DNA of 38,252 nucleotides from an uncultured Bacteroidales bacterium (GTDB lineage Bacteria; Bacteroidota; Bacteroidia; Bacteroidales; P3). The translations under genes and the position numbers were made by a program. The stretch covers positions 1-38,252 of the forward strand of contig ONLW01000026.1 of NCBI GenBank assembly GCA_900318835.1, read 5' to 3'. The notes under the pieces are model-generated. The model worked only from the letters and a program-made list of their open reading frames with translations. It had not been told where the DNA came from and did no database searches. This document shows, piece by piece, positions 23,336 through 32,586 of this stretch (position 1 is the first letter of the stretch; the number at the start of each line of letters is the position of its first letter).

Positions 23336-23570
23336 CGCAAACCAATAGTTGGGTTTGTCGAGAGAAAGCGCATTTTCTCTATTCCGCCTGACCGTGAAAC
23401 TTGGACACTTTCACAAAAGTAAAAAGTCGGAATAAGGTAAATGGATTCTCACTTGAATTGTATTCGTCTCTCAACGATATACAACCAAGTGGGGTACATT
23501 CAAGAAACCTTATCTACTTTTTACAATCAATGGGAGTCCAAGCCCTACGGTCAGAGATAGGGTAATATGG
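23336..23570 (+). ncRNA. Structured RNA of unknown class upstream of the zinc-ribbon genes
   Basis: The stretch has no good reading frame but dense pairing. There are two 5' hairpins: CAAACC (23338) with GGTTTG (23352), and AGAGAAA (23361) with TTTCTCT (23374). Then comes a long rod: CTGACCGT (23388) with ACGGTCAG (23547); CTTGGAC (23400) with GTCCAAG (23536); GTAAAAAGT (23419) with ACTTTTTAC (23516); ATAAGGT (23432) with ACCTTAT (23507). After an 11/15-base open bubble the rod is capped by CACTTG (23450) with CAAGTG (23486) and TTGTAT (23458) with ATACAA (23479). Alternative pairs exist: GTGAAA (23394) with TTTCAC (23409), and CTTGAAT (23452) with ATTCAAG (23498). The 3' end is not clear; it may be a long mRNA leader. 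I do not recognise the class. Confidence 0.65.
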
Positions 23571-23630
23571 ATGGCTCCACTTTCTTCGTTATATTATATT
23601 CTCTCCGAGCCGAGAACAAAAGGAAAGCAA

Positions 23631-24371
23631 ATGGCACTCATCAAATGTCCTGAATGTGGAAAAGAAATTAGCACCAATGCTGAGGAATGTCCTAATTGCG
23701 GACTTCCTATAAAAGAATTGGAGGAAAACACTAAGAAGCATACTACCAAAGCACTCAATCAAAGTATCCCAAAGGTTCCATTCTTTGATGCAATCCCTTG
23801 GTGGATTAACCCCATTATTATTGGTCTTTCCCTCATTGGTGTTGTGATAATGATTATAGTATTAAACAATAATAATACCGAATTGCAAATCCAAAAACCA
23901 CAACCACAAGTGTCTTCCAATAGCCTTAGGGCAAACAGTAATCAAGAAAATACGGTTTCTTCATGGAGATATGAAACAGGAACGAATGAACAAGGTTATT
24001 CATACCGTCAGGCTCTGATTGTAGATAAAGAAGAAAAGGGTATTTTGTATATGCAATATGTGCCTGATGACAACCGATGTGCAGGCTTAAATGATAAAGT
24101 TCTTATTGTTTCGGTTCCTGAAAATACAGTTAGGATTTCATTCCAATTTGATGGGAACAATATTATTCCTCTTGAACCGTCTAAAAAAGGAGAGAGTCCC
24201 GTTATGAACACGGGCGTTTCAGTTGTCATTAGTGATGAGTGTCTCGGTTTCGGTAAAATCATGGAAGAAATACATTCGTCAAATATTTGCACTGTCACGG
24301 CTGTCCAAAATGATGGTACTTCGACAACATATACGTATAATGTTAAAGAGTTGGATTGGTTATACTTTTAG
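23631..24371 (+). CDS. Zinc-ribbon membrane protein 1
   Basis: I start at ATG 23631 (MALIKCPECGK), because the paralogue downstream begins with the same residues; the frame is open upstream to 23571 without protein-like text. The 246-residue protein has a zinc ribbon (CPECG, then CPNCG, residues 6-25), a charged linker, one membrane segment near 63-85 (WINPIIIGLSLIGVVIMIIV) and an outer domain of about 150 residues, mostly beta. The zinc ribbon is predicted inside and the domain outside the membrane. I do not know the outer domain. It lies 60 bases after the structured RNA and 48 bases before the second zinc-ribbon gene. Confidence 0.75.
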   Translation: MALIKCPECGKEISTNAEECPNCGLPIKELEENTKKHTTKALNQSIPKVPFFDAIPWWINPIIIGLSLIGVVIMIIVLNNNNTELQIQKPQPQVSSNSLRANSNQENTVSSWRYETGTNEQGYSYRQALIVDKEEKGILYMQYVPDDNRCAGLNDKVLIVSVPENTVRISFQFDGNNIIPLEPSKKGESPVMNTGVSVVISDECLGFGKIMEEIHSSNICTVTAVQNDGTSTTYTYNVKELDWLYF

Positions 24372-24419
24372 AAACTATTGATAAGTAGAAAGAACTAATG
24401 AATAATAGCATATATTGAT

Positions 24420-25241
24420 ATGGCACTAATCAAATGTCCTGAATGTGGAAAAGAAATATCTGATTCCGCAAAACAATGTCCTCATTGTGGTTACAAATCA
24501 AGGAATCTAAATGATTTACCCGATATTGGAGGGGCATTTTCATCCGTATTGTCATTCATCTATTCTTTGTTCAAAGATGGAAGATATTGGAAAGCGTTAA
24601 TCATACTCGCCATCAGTGTTACCCTTGGGGTATTGTCAATCTATTATGCCTTTGAATCATGGTGTATGGATTGGATTCTTTTCGTCGGAGGTATTTTGCT
24701 TTGTCTTACAGGCACTTTAATACTGTTTGTGAGACCCATTGAGTTCAGTCGAAACAGAGCAAGTGGTAGAGTTATGAAATACTCTATGTTTCTTTTGATA
24801 TTAGGCTCGTTTGCTATTGTTTCTCATGGTGTAGTACGAGTAATTAACCCACACGCATTTTCTTATTACGACGAGGATTACAAATACAACAATTCCTCTG
24901 ACAATGATAGTGAAAGAGATGGTGTCTCTCAGGGGTCTCAAAGGGGTTCCGTTACGGGGACATACACCTTTGACTTAGATGGCGAGGTTTATAAAGTTGT
25001 ATTAAACGAAGATAATACTGCGCAACTAATATATGAAACAGGTACAACGTACTATGGTCATTGGCGTATATTATCTTTTGGGCCTGATGCTCAGTTTGAA
25101 ATAAGAACTCCAACTCTCGAAAACCCTTATTTAACAGGGAAAATTCACATATATTTTAGAGAAGGATATACATACTTTGATTACGACCAAGTGATGTCTA
25201 AGTCTCCTGTAAAAAGGTTTCCTTACGCAAAAACTAAATAA
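24420..25241 (+). CDS. Zinc-ribbon membrane protein 2
   Basis: The first 13 codons are almost identical in DNA to those of the gene upstream (37 of 39 bases by eye). The 273-residue protein has a zinc ribbon (CPECG, CPHCG, residues 6-25), three likely membrane segments between 58 and 145 (ALIILAISVTLGVLSIYYAF, ILFVGGILLCLTGTLILFV, YSMFLLILGSFAIVSHGVV), a Ser/Asp/Asn-rich linker, and a C-terminal beta domain from about 180 (GTYTFDLDGEVYKVVLNE). The bodies of the two proteins are not alike. This suggests a shared sensing or anchoring module with different outer parts. Confidence 0.75.
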   Translation: MALIKCPECGKEISDSAKQCPHCGYKSRNLNDLPDIGGAFSSVLSFIYSLFKDGRYWKALIILAISVTLGVLSIYYAFESWCMDWILFVGGILLCLTGTLILFVRPIEFSRNRASGRVMKYSMFLLILGSFAIVSHGVVRVINPHAFSYYDEDYKYNNSSDNDSERDGVSQGSQRGSVTGTYTFDLDGEVYKVVLNEDNTAQLIYETGTTYYGHWRILSFGPDAQFEIRTPTLENPYLTGKIHIYFREGYTYFDYDQVMSKSPVKRFPYAKTK

Positions 25242-25253
25242 TCGTATATTTTT

Positions 25254-25349
25254 ATGGGCGACCTTGGCAGTCCCTTCAAAGTGGAGGTTCTCGGATTTAT
25301 GCGAGATATACCGCAGCACACAACAGAACAGATGAACTCTGTTAGCTAA
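25254..25349 (+). CDS. Possible 31-residue peptide
   Basis: ATG 25254 to TAA 25349 encodes MGDLGSPFKVEVLGFMRDIP and 11 more residues. It is 12 bases after the second zinc-ribbon gene and is followed at once by a strong terminator, so it would be the last item of that transcript. Composition is protein-like, but it is short and no family is known to me. Confidence 0.35.
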   Translation: MGDLGSPFKVEVLGFMRDIPQHTTEQMNSVS

Positions 25350-25360
25350 AAAGAACATCT

Positions 25361-25389
25361 AAGCGACTCCGACGAGTCGCTTTTTTTTT
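25361..25389 (+). terminator. Intrinsic terminator of the zinc-ribbon transcript
   Basis: AGCGACTC pairs with GAGTCGCT around CGAC and is followed by nine T in total. It is the strongest terminator in the element. Confidence 0.92.
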
Positions 25390-25419
25390 GACCCAAACGA
25401 CAATTATCGAAAAAAATAG

Positions 25420-25427
25420 TATATTTG
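25420..25427 (+). promoter_or_regulatory. Possible -7 box for the integrase operon
   Basis: TATATTTG, about 190 bases before the 49-residue gene. No clear -33 element. The rest of 25428-25619 holds only very short frames with no convincing gene. Confidence 0.4.
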
Positions 25428-25619
25428 GATTAGATAGATGGAAATATGGATGTTTGTTTAACGGGGAAAAGAAAGGAGATAATATGACAGGATAGGCAGT
25501 GATTTAGGTTGCGTTCACCCTACAGCCGATAGATAGTCTGTTACAATAATATGTACATGGCGAGGCGACAAAAGCGCACCAAGAATAACCGCATCAGCGG
25601 ATGATAGCGAGAATGATGA

Positions 25620-25761
25620 ATGCTGAATTTAAGCGAGTGCAAGAAAATATTGAATGCAGACAAGAGGAAATATACAGATGAAGAGGTCAAACAAATCAGA
25701 GACTATGTTTATTTTGTCGCGAAATTACAAATAAAAATGGAACAATTAAATACAAGTAAAG

Positions 25762-25769
<8 letters not shown>
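25620..25769 (+). CDS. Small protein translationally coupled to the integrase
   Basis: ATG 25620 to TAG 25767-25769 encodes 49 residues with protein-like text: LSECKKILNADKRKYTDEEV, then RDYVYFVAKLQIKMEQL. The stop overlaps the integrase start (ATGAGTAG), so the two are coupled. The product could be a directionality factor or a regulator of the integrase, but that is a guess from position. The frame is clearly different from the other two, which are broken by stops. Confidence 0.65.
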
Positions 25770-27423
<1,654 letters not shown>

Positions 27424-27430
27424 TTTTTTG

Positions 27431-27513
27431 TGCCCAGGACAAGACTTGAACTTGCACCGCCTATGGCGACTACCCCCTCAAAGTAGCGTGTCTACCAATT
27501 CCACCACCTGGGC
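27431..27513 (-). tRNA. tRNA-Leu (anticodon GAG)
   Basis: Acceptor GCCCAGG pairs with CCTGGGC; the anticodon stem CTACT/GGTAG encloses TTGAGGG, giving GAG. Long variable arm. The CCA is not encoded (CAA follows). It is first in the operon, 35 bases before tRNA-Leu(CAG). Confidence 0.94.
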
Positions 27514-27537
27514 TTCTTTCTCTCTCGAAAGCGGGTG

Positions 27538-27568
27538 CAAAAGTACGAACATTTTCCGATACGACAAA
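27538..27568 (-). promoter_or_regulatory. Promoter of the tRNA-Leu operon
   Basis: On the minus strand: TTTG (27568-27565), a 19-base spacer, TACTTTTG (27545-27538). The -7 region and following leader are nearly the same as at tRNA-Asp (906-942). Confidence 0.85.
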
Positions 27569-27637
27569 ATATTTTTTGAAGATTTTTCTTAATTCGTTGG
27601 AATCAAGTGCGATAAATTTGTGTTACTGATAAATATT

Positions 27638-27681
27638 AACCCCGCAAACGGCTCTTGATGGAGTCCGTTTACGGGGTTTTT
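27638..27681. terminator. Hairpin after the 1515-residue gene
   Basis: CCCCG and AAACGG pair with CCGTTT and CGGGG with one mismatch. A T-run follows on the plus strand and A+T-rich sequence on the minus strand, so it may act on both. Confidence 0.65.
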
Positions 27682-27695
27682 AGGGTTGTTTTGTT

Positions 27696-30600
27696 TTATT
27701 CGTCGCTGTCGTCGGGATGGGCGGCACGGCTGAACATCTGGAGCCAGTTGGGTACGTAGTTTTGTACGTTGCCCACATGGTAGTAGAATGTTCCGAGGCC
27801 GTCTTTCGAGATCTTGCGCTGTTCGGCAGAGAGGGTTTTGATCTGGTCATCCCAGGTGCCGACGGAGCTGTAGAGGGTGAGGTCCTGCGTTTGGCTGTCG
27901 AAGTAGAAGAAGTACCAGTGGTCCTTGGCTGCTTCGATGTAGAACTTCATCTTCTGGTGGCCTTTCTCCATGTATATCTGGCCTCGGATGGTGACGGTGA
28001 CACCGAGGGGCTTGTTACCGACGCCCACAAGGCCTACCTTGCCTTCGCAGTAGAGCCCAAGGGTGGGGGAGTACTGCCAGCGGATGTTGTCGAAAAGCAG
28101 GGTGGAACGCATGACCTCTGGGATTTTCTCGAATTCGCCGGTGGCGCTATAGGCGGCATAGACGGCACCGCCTTGGTCGGCACCGAGGTGGTGCATAAGG
28201 GCGTGGCGCATTTCTGCGTTGGTGGTCATGCCGACGGGGTTGAGACGCAACTCGTTCTTGAAGTTGTCGGCCAGGGAGTTGATAACCTCTGTGGCGAGGG
28301 GGAAGGTGAAGCCGAAGACGGTGGTGAGCTGGTCGTCATCATCGTTCTTGATGCCCACCGTGGCGGATCCGTAGGAGTAGAAGGTGGCCTGTGTGCGCTT
28401 GCGCGCGAAGTTGACGGGACCTTCACCTTCGACGATGCAGTCGGCGGTGGAGAGGGCCAGGTAGGGCGAGACGTAGTCGTCAGGGTGGTTGACCTTTTCC
28501 TCGGAGGCGATCATGTATTGCTGTCGGTCGCCGAGGTAGGTGAGGACGCCGTGAGCCGCGAGGAGCTCGTTGTCAGCCACCTTCTCGTTGGTCAGGAAGG
28601 CTGCATGGGGGCGGAGGTTATTCTTGTCCATGAGGATGGAGGCGGTGATGCGGTTGCCTTTCCAGTCGGTGGGCAGTTCGGGCACGGTGACGTGGACATG
28701 TTCGGGGTTGGTGTAGTCGGCATAGGCCAGCAGGCCGAGCTGAGCTTCGGGGATGCAGGGTTGGATGAGGCGCACACCACCCTCGAAGAAAGGCCAGCGC
28801 TGGTCGCCTTCGAGGCGTACCTTACCGGCAAAGCCGAAGGCTGAGCTAAGGGTGAAGGAGGCCTCGTCGGCAATCTTGCCGCGGGCCACGGTGATGCCGT
28901 TCTGCACGGCGATTTCGTCGAAGAATATCTTCTGGATTTTCTGCTGGTCGTTGTGGAACTCGTAGTTGCCCTTGCCGGTGAAGTTGTCGCCAGCGGTAAC
29001 GATGAGGTCGGCATCGGTGAGGTAGTGGTAGGCGCTGTCGCGGTTGAAGACGAGCTGTGCCTTGTTGAGCACTTTCATCTCGCCGCCCTTGTTGATGTGG
29101 AGGGTGTCGGCAGCGGGGGCGATGGCGGCATCGGCCACGTTGATGAGGAAGACTCCATGGCTGGAGAGTTCCCCTTCATTATATTTATAGGTGCTCAACA
29201 GCGAGTTGAAGGAAAGTTCGTTGCGCTTGGGGTCGGTGCTGGTGAAGCGCACACCCGGCATGTCGCCAGCCTTGGGCAGGCGGAGACGGAGTTCCATGGC
29301 GTCGAGGCCCTCGGAGGTGCTTCGGGTGGAGTTGGTAAAGGTCAGCTCCTTGCGGTCCATCTCCCAGGCGAAGCGGTCGGCCCAAGCCTCATAGCGTGCC
29401 AGCTGGAGGTCGCTGCGGACGAGACCATGCTTAGACTGGAGGTCGGCATGACGGGTGTCGTAGTTGACGGAGGAACTGACGTTCTGGGCAGAGAAGGCCA
29501 TGGTCTTGAACTTGCTGCTGCGGAGTGTGAAATCGCTGACATCGGCATCCATCTGGCGTGAAGCCAAGGCGAAGTGCTGTGAGGTGAAGGATGCCTCGCG
29601 CACGTCGGCTGTGCCGGCGGCGGCAGCGCCCTTGGGCATGAGGTCGACGCGGCCGCGGAAGGTGGCGTCGCCGCGATACATCCTGAACGGTCGCTCCATA
29701 GAGGCCACGGCCATGGAGTCAGCATAGGGAAGCCAGTGGAGGCTGGTCTTGCCGTTGGCAATCTGCGGGAAGCCCTGCTCCTCGCGCACACTGATGGTGT
29801 CGGTGACGGCCACTGTGGAGTCGAGGAGGAAGAGGTAGTCTTTGGAGCGCGAAGTAGAGGTCAGGTACTCGAGTTTTCCGTTACCGCGAAGGCCGCTGTG
29901 GTCGAGTTTGAGCTTCTTGGTGTACTGACCTTTGCCGCCATAGGCGGGATAGCCCTCGGTCGGTGTCTGGATGCTGAAGCCCAGGTAGTAGTCTTTCTGC
30001 ACGCGCAGTGGCTCGTTGATGTCGGGAAAGATGCCACCGGAGGTGAGTACACCGGTGAACTTCAGGCTGTCGGCAGCGATGTCGACCATGCTGTTGATGG
30101 TGAATGGCAGGAGGGTGTAGTAGAAGCGGTCGCGCACATACTGTCCGCCCTGGATGTCGGGGGCGTCGTAGAAGACATTGCTGTTCTCGAGGCTACGGAA
30201 GATGGGGTATTCTTTGTTCTTCACCAGTCCGCAGTGGTTGTCAGGCTTGTCGACCTCGAGGGTACCCACGAGGTTGGAAAGCGGTGTGCGCACCAGTTGC
30301 TCATATTTGTCGGGTGTGATGAAGTCGGGCACGTAGAACTCCATACGGACAATCTTGGGCATGTTGAAGCTGAAGGTCTCGTAGTTGAAGTCGCAGTCCT
30401 TGACGGTGAGCATGAACTTGCCCACGTCGATGCGGCCGCTGAAGTGGAGGGCGCGGTTGCGGTCGACGATGACTTGGTAGCCTGTGAGGGAATCGGGATA
30501 GACGGCCACCGACTGGCTGTCGGAGACCACGAACATCTCAATGCCGCGGATGGTGAGCTTGTTGTCCTCCAGACTCAGTCGGGCGTTGGTGCCCGAAGTC

Positions 30601-32243
30601 TGCGACTCCAGCGTCAGGGCGTCGTAGTCGAAGCCTTTGCGGCGCGAGAAGGCGTTCTGATAGTCAACCAGCTTGTCTTTCACCTTCACCATGCCGGTGA
30701 TTTCGTTGTACGACACCAGACCGTGGGTCGACAGGTTGTGTATCATCAGCAGAGTCTGGCTCATGTCCAGTCCGATATGGTTGGAGAATTCCTTGACGGA
30801 GAACTCGGAGCTTTGTGAGCGCGAGTAGTCGTAGACGCGATCCACGGGGCTCTGTTCGTCGATGCCCTTGATTTCGCGGTATTTCTTAAAGGTATAGTAG
30901 TTGCTTGACTCGAAGCTTGTGCTGCTCAGGGCGCCGCCCGAGGCGAGGTTGGAGAAGAGCAGGTCGCCTTTTTCTAGGCGCCAGACGATTGACTCGCTGT
31001 AGATGTCGAGCTGGTGGTAGGTGTCGATATAGGGACTGTAGAAGTTGCGCTTGGAGTCGTTGACGAGCACCACCTGCTTGTCGGTAGGCACGTAGCGCAC
31101 CAGGATGCCAGTGTTGACGATGGAGTCTTCGTCACCCACATAGAGCGTCACCGTCGAGTTTTCCGAGGTTAGCTTTGTGGGGCTGATGGTGATTTTCATC
31201 GAGGTGGCTGTCAGGCGCTTCCGTCCGTCGTGGTTAAAGACAAGGGTGGCGGGGTGCTTGCTCGAAGCGGTGACGAACTTCGAACCGTTCATCATGAAGC
31301 TGCCGCTGTAGTCCACGCCCGGCAGGATGTCCTTGATGACGAAGTCGCGCTGGTGGGAGCGGAAGCGGGGGTAGCTGTATTTTTCGGGCTCTTTCGGGCT
31401 GTCGAGTTGTTCCTCGATGCGGCCGCGGATGGGGGTGGTGAAGTAGGTGGCGTGGACGAACTCCACCGAGTCGGCTTTGAATTTGGGGAACTTGGTCTCG
31501 GCTCTGTAGTGGCTCAGGTCGGCATAGCAGACATCGGCCGCCAGACCCGTGCGGATCCATTCCACGCGGCCGCCTTCGCCGCGCCAGAGGTTCTCCTTGT
31601 AGTCGTAGACGCCTGTGGTGCCCTTGATGACACCCTCGTCTTTGGCCGAGGCATAGTGGAGGTCGGCTGGAGTGTCGAACCACACCAGCGGCACGCCTTC
31701 CTTCACGCCCAGGCGAAAGGGGGTGCGTGGTGCGAATTTCCATTCGCAACTGCCTGAACGGTAGAGTACACGGTCTGAAAAGAGACCCTCGCAGAAGTTG
31801 ACGTACTCTGTCACAGCCTTGGCCTTAGCGCTGCGCTTGGCAAAGGCCTCCAGCGAGGCCACGAATCCCTCGAGATTGGGTGCGTTGCTGTAGGCATCAG
31901 CCACGCCGTCGCCGCCCGAAGGGGTGGTGGCGATGGTGGTGAGCATCTGTGTCAACCCGCTCATTTCGGGATTGCCCTTCATCTTGGCTTTCACGGTGTA
32001 GCTATAGATGCCAACGAGGCGCTCCTGCAACCGGCTGTCAAAGTTGTTGTAGGCCGTCTTGAAGTCCTTGAGAATCTTGGTGTTCTCTTTCTGACGGTCT
32101 TTGTCGTTCGTCGAGTTGTTCATGTACTCAAGCAGCTCGTCGGGCAGCCCGGCAGGTGTGAACTGCACATTCTTGGTTTTTTGTGCCATCAGGGTGGTGG
32201 TCAGCACCAGCGACAGCAACAGGGCGATATATCTGCACTTCAT
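27696..32243 (-). CDS. Very large exported protein of unknown function
   Basis: I start at ATG 32243 because MKCRYIALLLSLVLTTTLMA is a clean signal peptide (an in-frame ATG at 32279 would put 12 polar residues in front). The 1515-residue protein has no domain I can name. Residues 20-200 are helical and charged. Most of the rest is beta-rich with short alternating strands such as LSLEDNKLTIRGIEMFV and ASFTLSSAFGFAGKVRLEGD, which suggests a long beta-solenoid or a chain of beta domains. There are few cysteines and no membrane segment after the signal. It has a -7 box upstream and a hairpin downstream, so it is probably transcribed alone. A cell-envelope or periplasmic bridging role is possible but not shown. 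Confidence 0.75.
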   Translation of the reverse strand: MKCRYIALLLSLVLTTTLMAQKTKNVQFTPAGLPDELLEYMNNSTNDKDRQKENTKILKDFKTAYNNFDSRLQERLVGIYSYTVKAKMKGNPEMSGLTQMLTTIATTPSGGDGVADAYSNAPNLEGFVASLEAFAKRSAKAKAVTEYVNFCEGLFSDRVLYRSGSCEWKFAPRTPFRLGVKEGVPLVWFDTPADLHYASAKDEGVIKGTTGVYDYKENLWRGEGGRVEWIRTGLAADVCYADLSHYRAETKFPKFKADSVEFVHATYFTTPIRGRIEEQLDSPKEPEKYSYPRFRSHQRDFVIKDILPGVDYSGSFMMNGSKFVTASSKHPATLVFNHDGRKRLTATSMKITISPTKLTSENSTVTLYVGDEDSIVNTGILVRYVPTDKQVVLVNDSKRNFYSPYIDTYHQLDIYSESIVWRLEKGDLLFSNLASGGALSSTSFESSNYYTFKKYREIKGIDEQSPVDRVYDYSRSQSSEFSVKEFSNHIGLDMSQTLLMIHNLSTHGLVSYNEITGMVKVKDKLVDYQNAFSRRKGFDYDALTLESQTSGTNARLSLEDNKLTIRGIEMFVVSDSQSVAVYPDSLTGYQVIVDRNRALHFSGRIDVGKFMLTVKDCDFNYETFSFNMPKIVRMEFYVPDFITPDKYEQLVRTPLSNLVGTLEVDKPDNHCGLVKNKEYPIFRSLENSNVFYDAPDIQGGQYVRDRFYYTLLPFTINSMVDIAADSLKFTGVLTSGGIFPDINEPLRVQKDYYLGFSIQTPTEGYPAYGGKGQYTKKLKLDHSGLRGNGKLEYLTSTSRSKDYLFLLDSTVAVTDTISVREEQGFPQIANGKTSLHWLPYADSMAVASMERPFRMYRGDATFRGRVDLMPKGAAAAGTADVREASFTSQHFALASRQMDADVSDFTLRSSKFKTMAFSAQNVSSSVNYDTRHADLQSKHGLVRSDLQLARYEAWADRFAWEMDRKELTFTNSTRSTSEGLDAMELRLRLPKAGDMPGVRFTSTDPKRNELSFNSLLSTYKYNEGELSSHGVFLINVADAAIAPAADTLHINKGGEMKVLNKAQLVFNRDSAYHYLTDADLIVTAGDNFTGKGNYEFHNDQQKIQKIFFDEIAVQNGITVARGKIADEASFTLSSAFGFAGKVRLEGDQRWPFFEGGVRLIQPCIPEAQLGLLAYADYTNPEHVHVTVPELPTDWKGNRITASILMDKNNLRPHAAFLTNEKVADNELLAAHGVLTYLGDRQQYMIASEEKVNHPDDYVSPYLALSTADCIVEGEGPVNFARKRTQATFYSYGSATVGIKNDDDDQLTTVFGFTFPLATEVINSLADNFKNELRLNPVGMTTNAEMRHALMHHLGADQGGAVYAAYSATGEFEKIPEVMRSTLLFDNIRWQYSPTLGLYCEGKVGLVGVGNKPLGVTVTIRGQIYMEKGHQKMKFYIEAAKDHWYFFYFDSQTQDLTLYSSVGTWDDQIKTLSAEQRKISKDGLGTFYYHVGNVQNYVPNWLQMFSRAAHPDDSDE

Positions 32244-32276
32244 AGCGATATGTTTTTTACATAGTAATTCAAAATG

Positions 32277-32284
32277 CAAAAATA
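32277..32284 (-). promoter_or_regulatory. -7 box for the 1515-residue gene
   Basis: TATTTTTG on the minus strand, 33 bases upstream of the start. The -33 element is not clear. Confidence 0.5.
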
Positions 32285-32420
32285 CGGCAATTCCACCACA
32301 CGGATACCATCACCTCCGAAAAGTTATCACAAGCCGATTGTTTATTAACCGAAGTCGTTCTCTATTTGAATTGTTAACAACTCTTAAATATGAATACCCT
32401 ACCACAACCCTATCAACACC

Positions 32421-32464
32421 TACCATGGTAGGAGTTGGTAAGGATTTGGTAAGGAGATGGTAAG
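32421..32464. repeat. Four tandem 11-base repeats, intergenic module B
   Basis: Units: TACCATGGTAG (32421), GAGTTGGTAAG (32432), GATTTGGTAAG (32443), GAGATGGTAAG (32454). Same period and similar units as module A at 12429-12472, with a strong hairpin again 30-40 bases further on. The stretch 32285-32586 holds no gene. Confidence 0.75.
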
Positions 32465-32503
32465 TGGTTCATTGCTATCAGGTACAGTGGGTTATATATA
32501 AAA

Positions 32504-32534
32504 ACGGGCACTCGTCGAGGAAACGGGTGCCCGT
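32504..32534 (-). terminator. Terminator of the lipoprotein gene
   Basis: ACGGGCAC (32504-32511) pairs with GTGCCCGT (32527-32534) and the stem extends inwards four more pairs, one of them T-G. On the minus strand it is followed by TTTTTATATA. Confidence 0.8.
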
Positions 32535-32586
32535 ATGCTTTTCGATGCAGGAAATTTAACTTAATAAATGTTAAATTGTATGCTTG

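Noticed and set aside
23336-23570. Retron-type RNA
   Set aside because: No reverse transcriptase gene lies in the element, and the next genes are zinc-ribbon membrane proteins.
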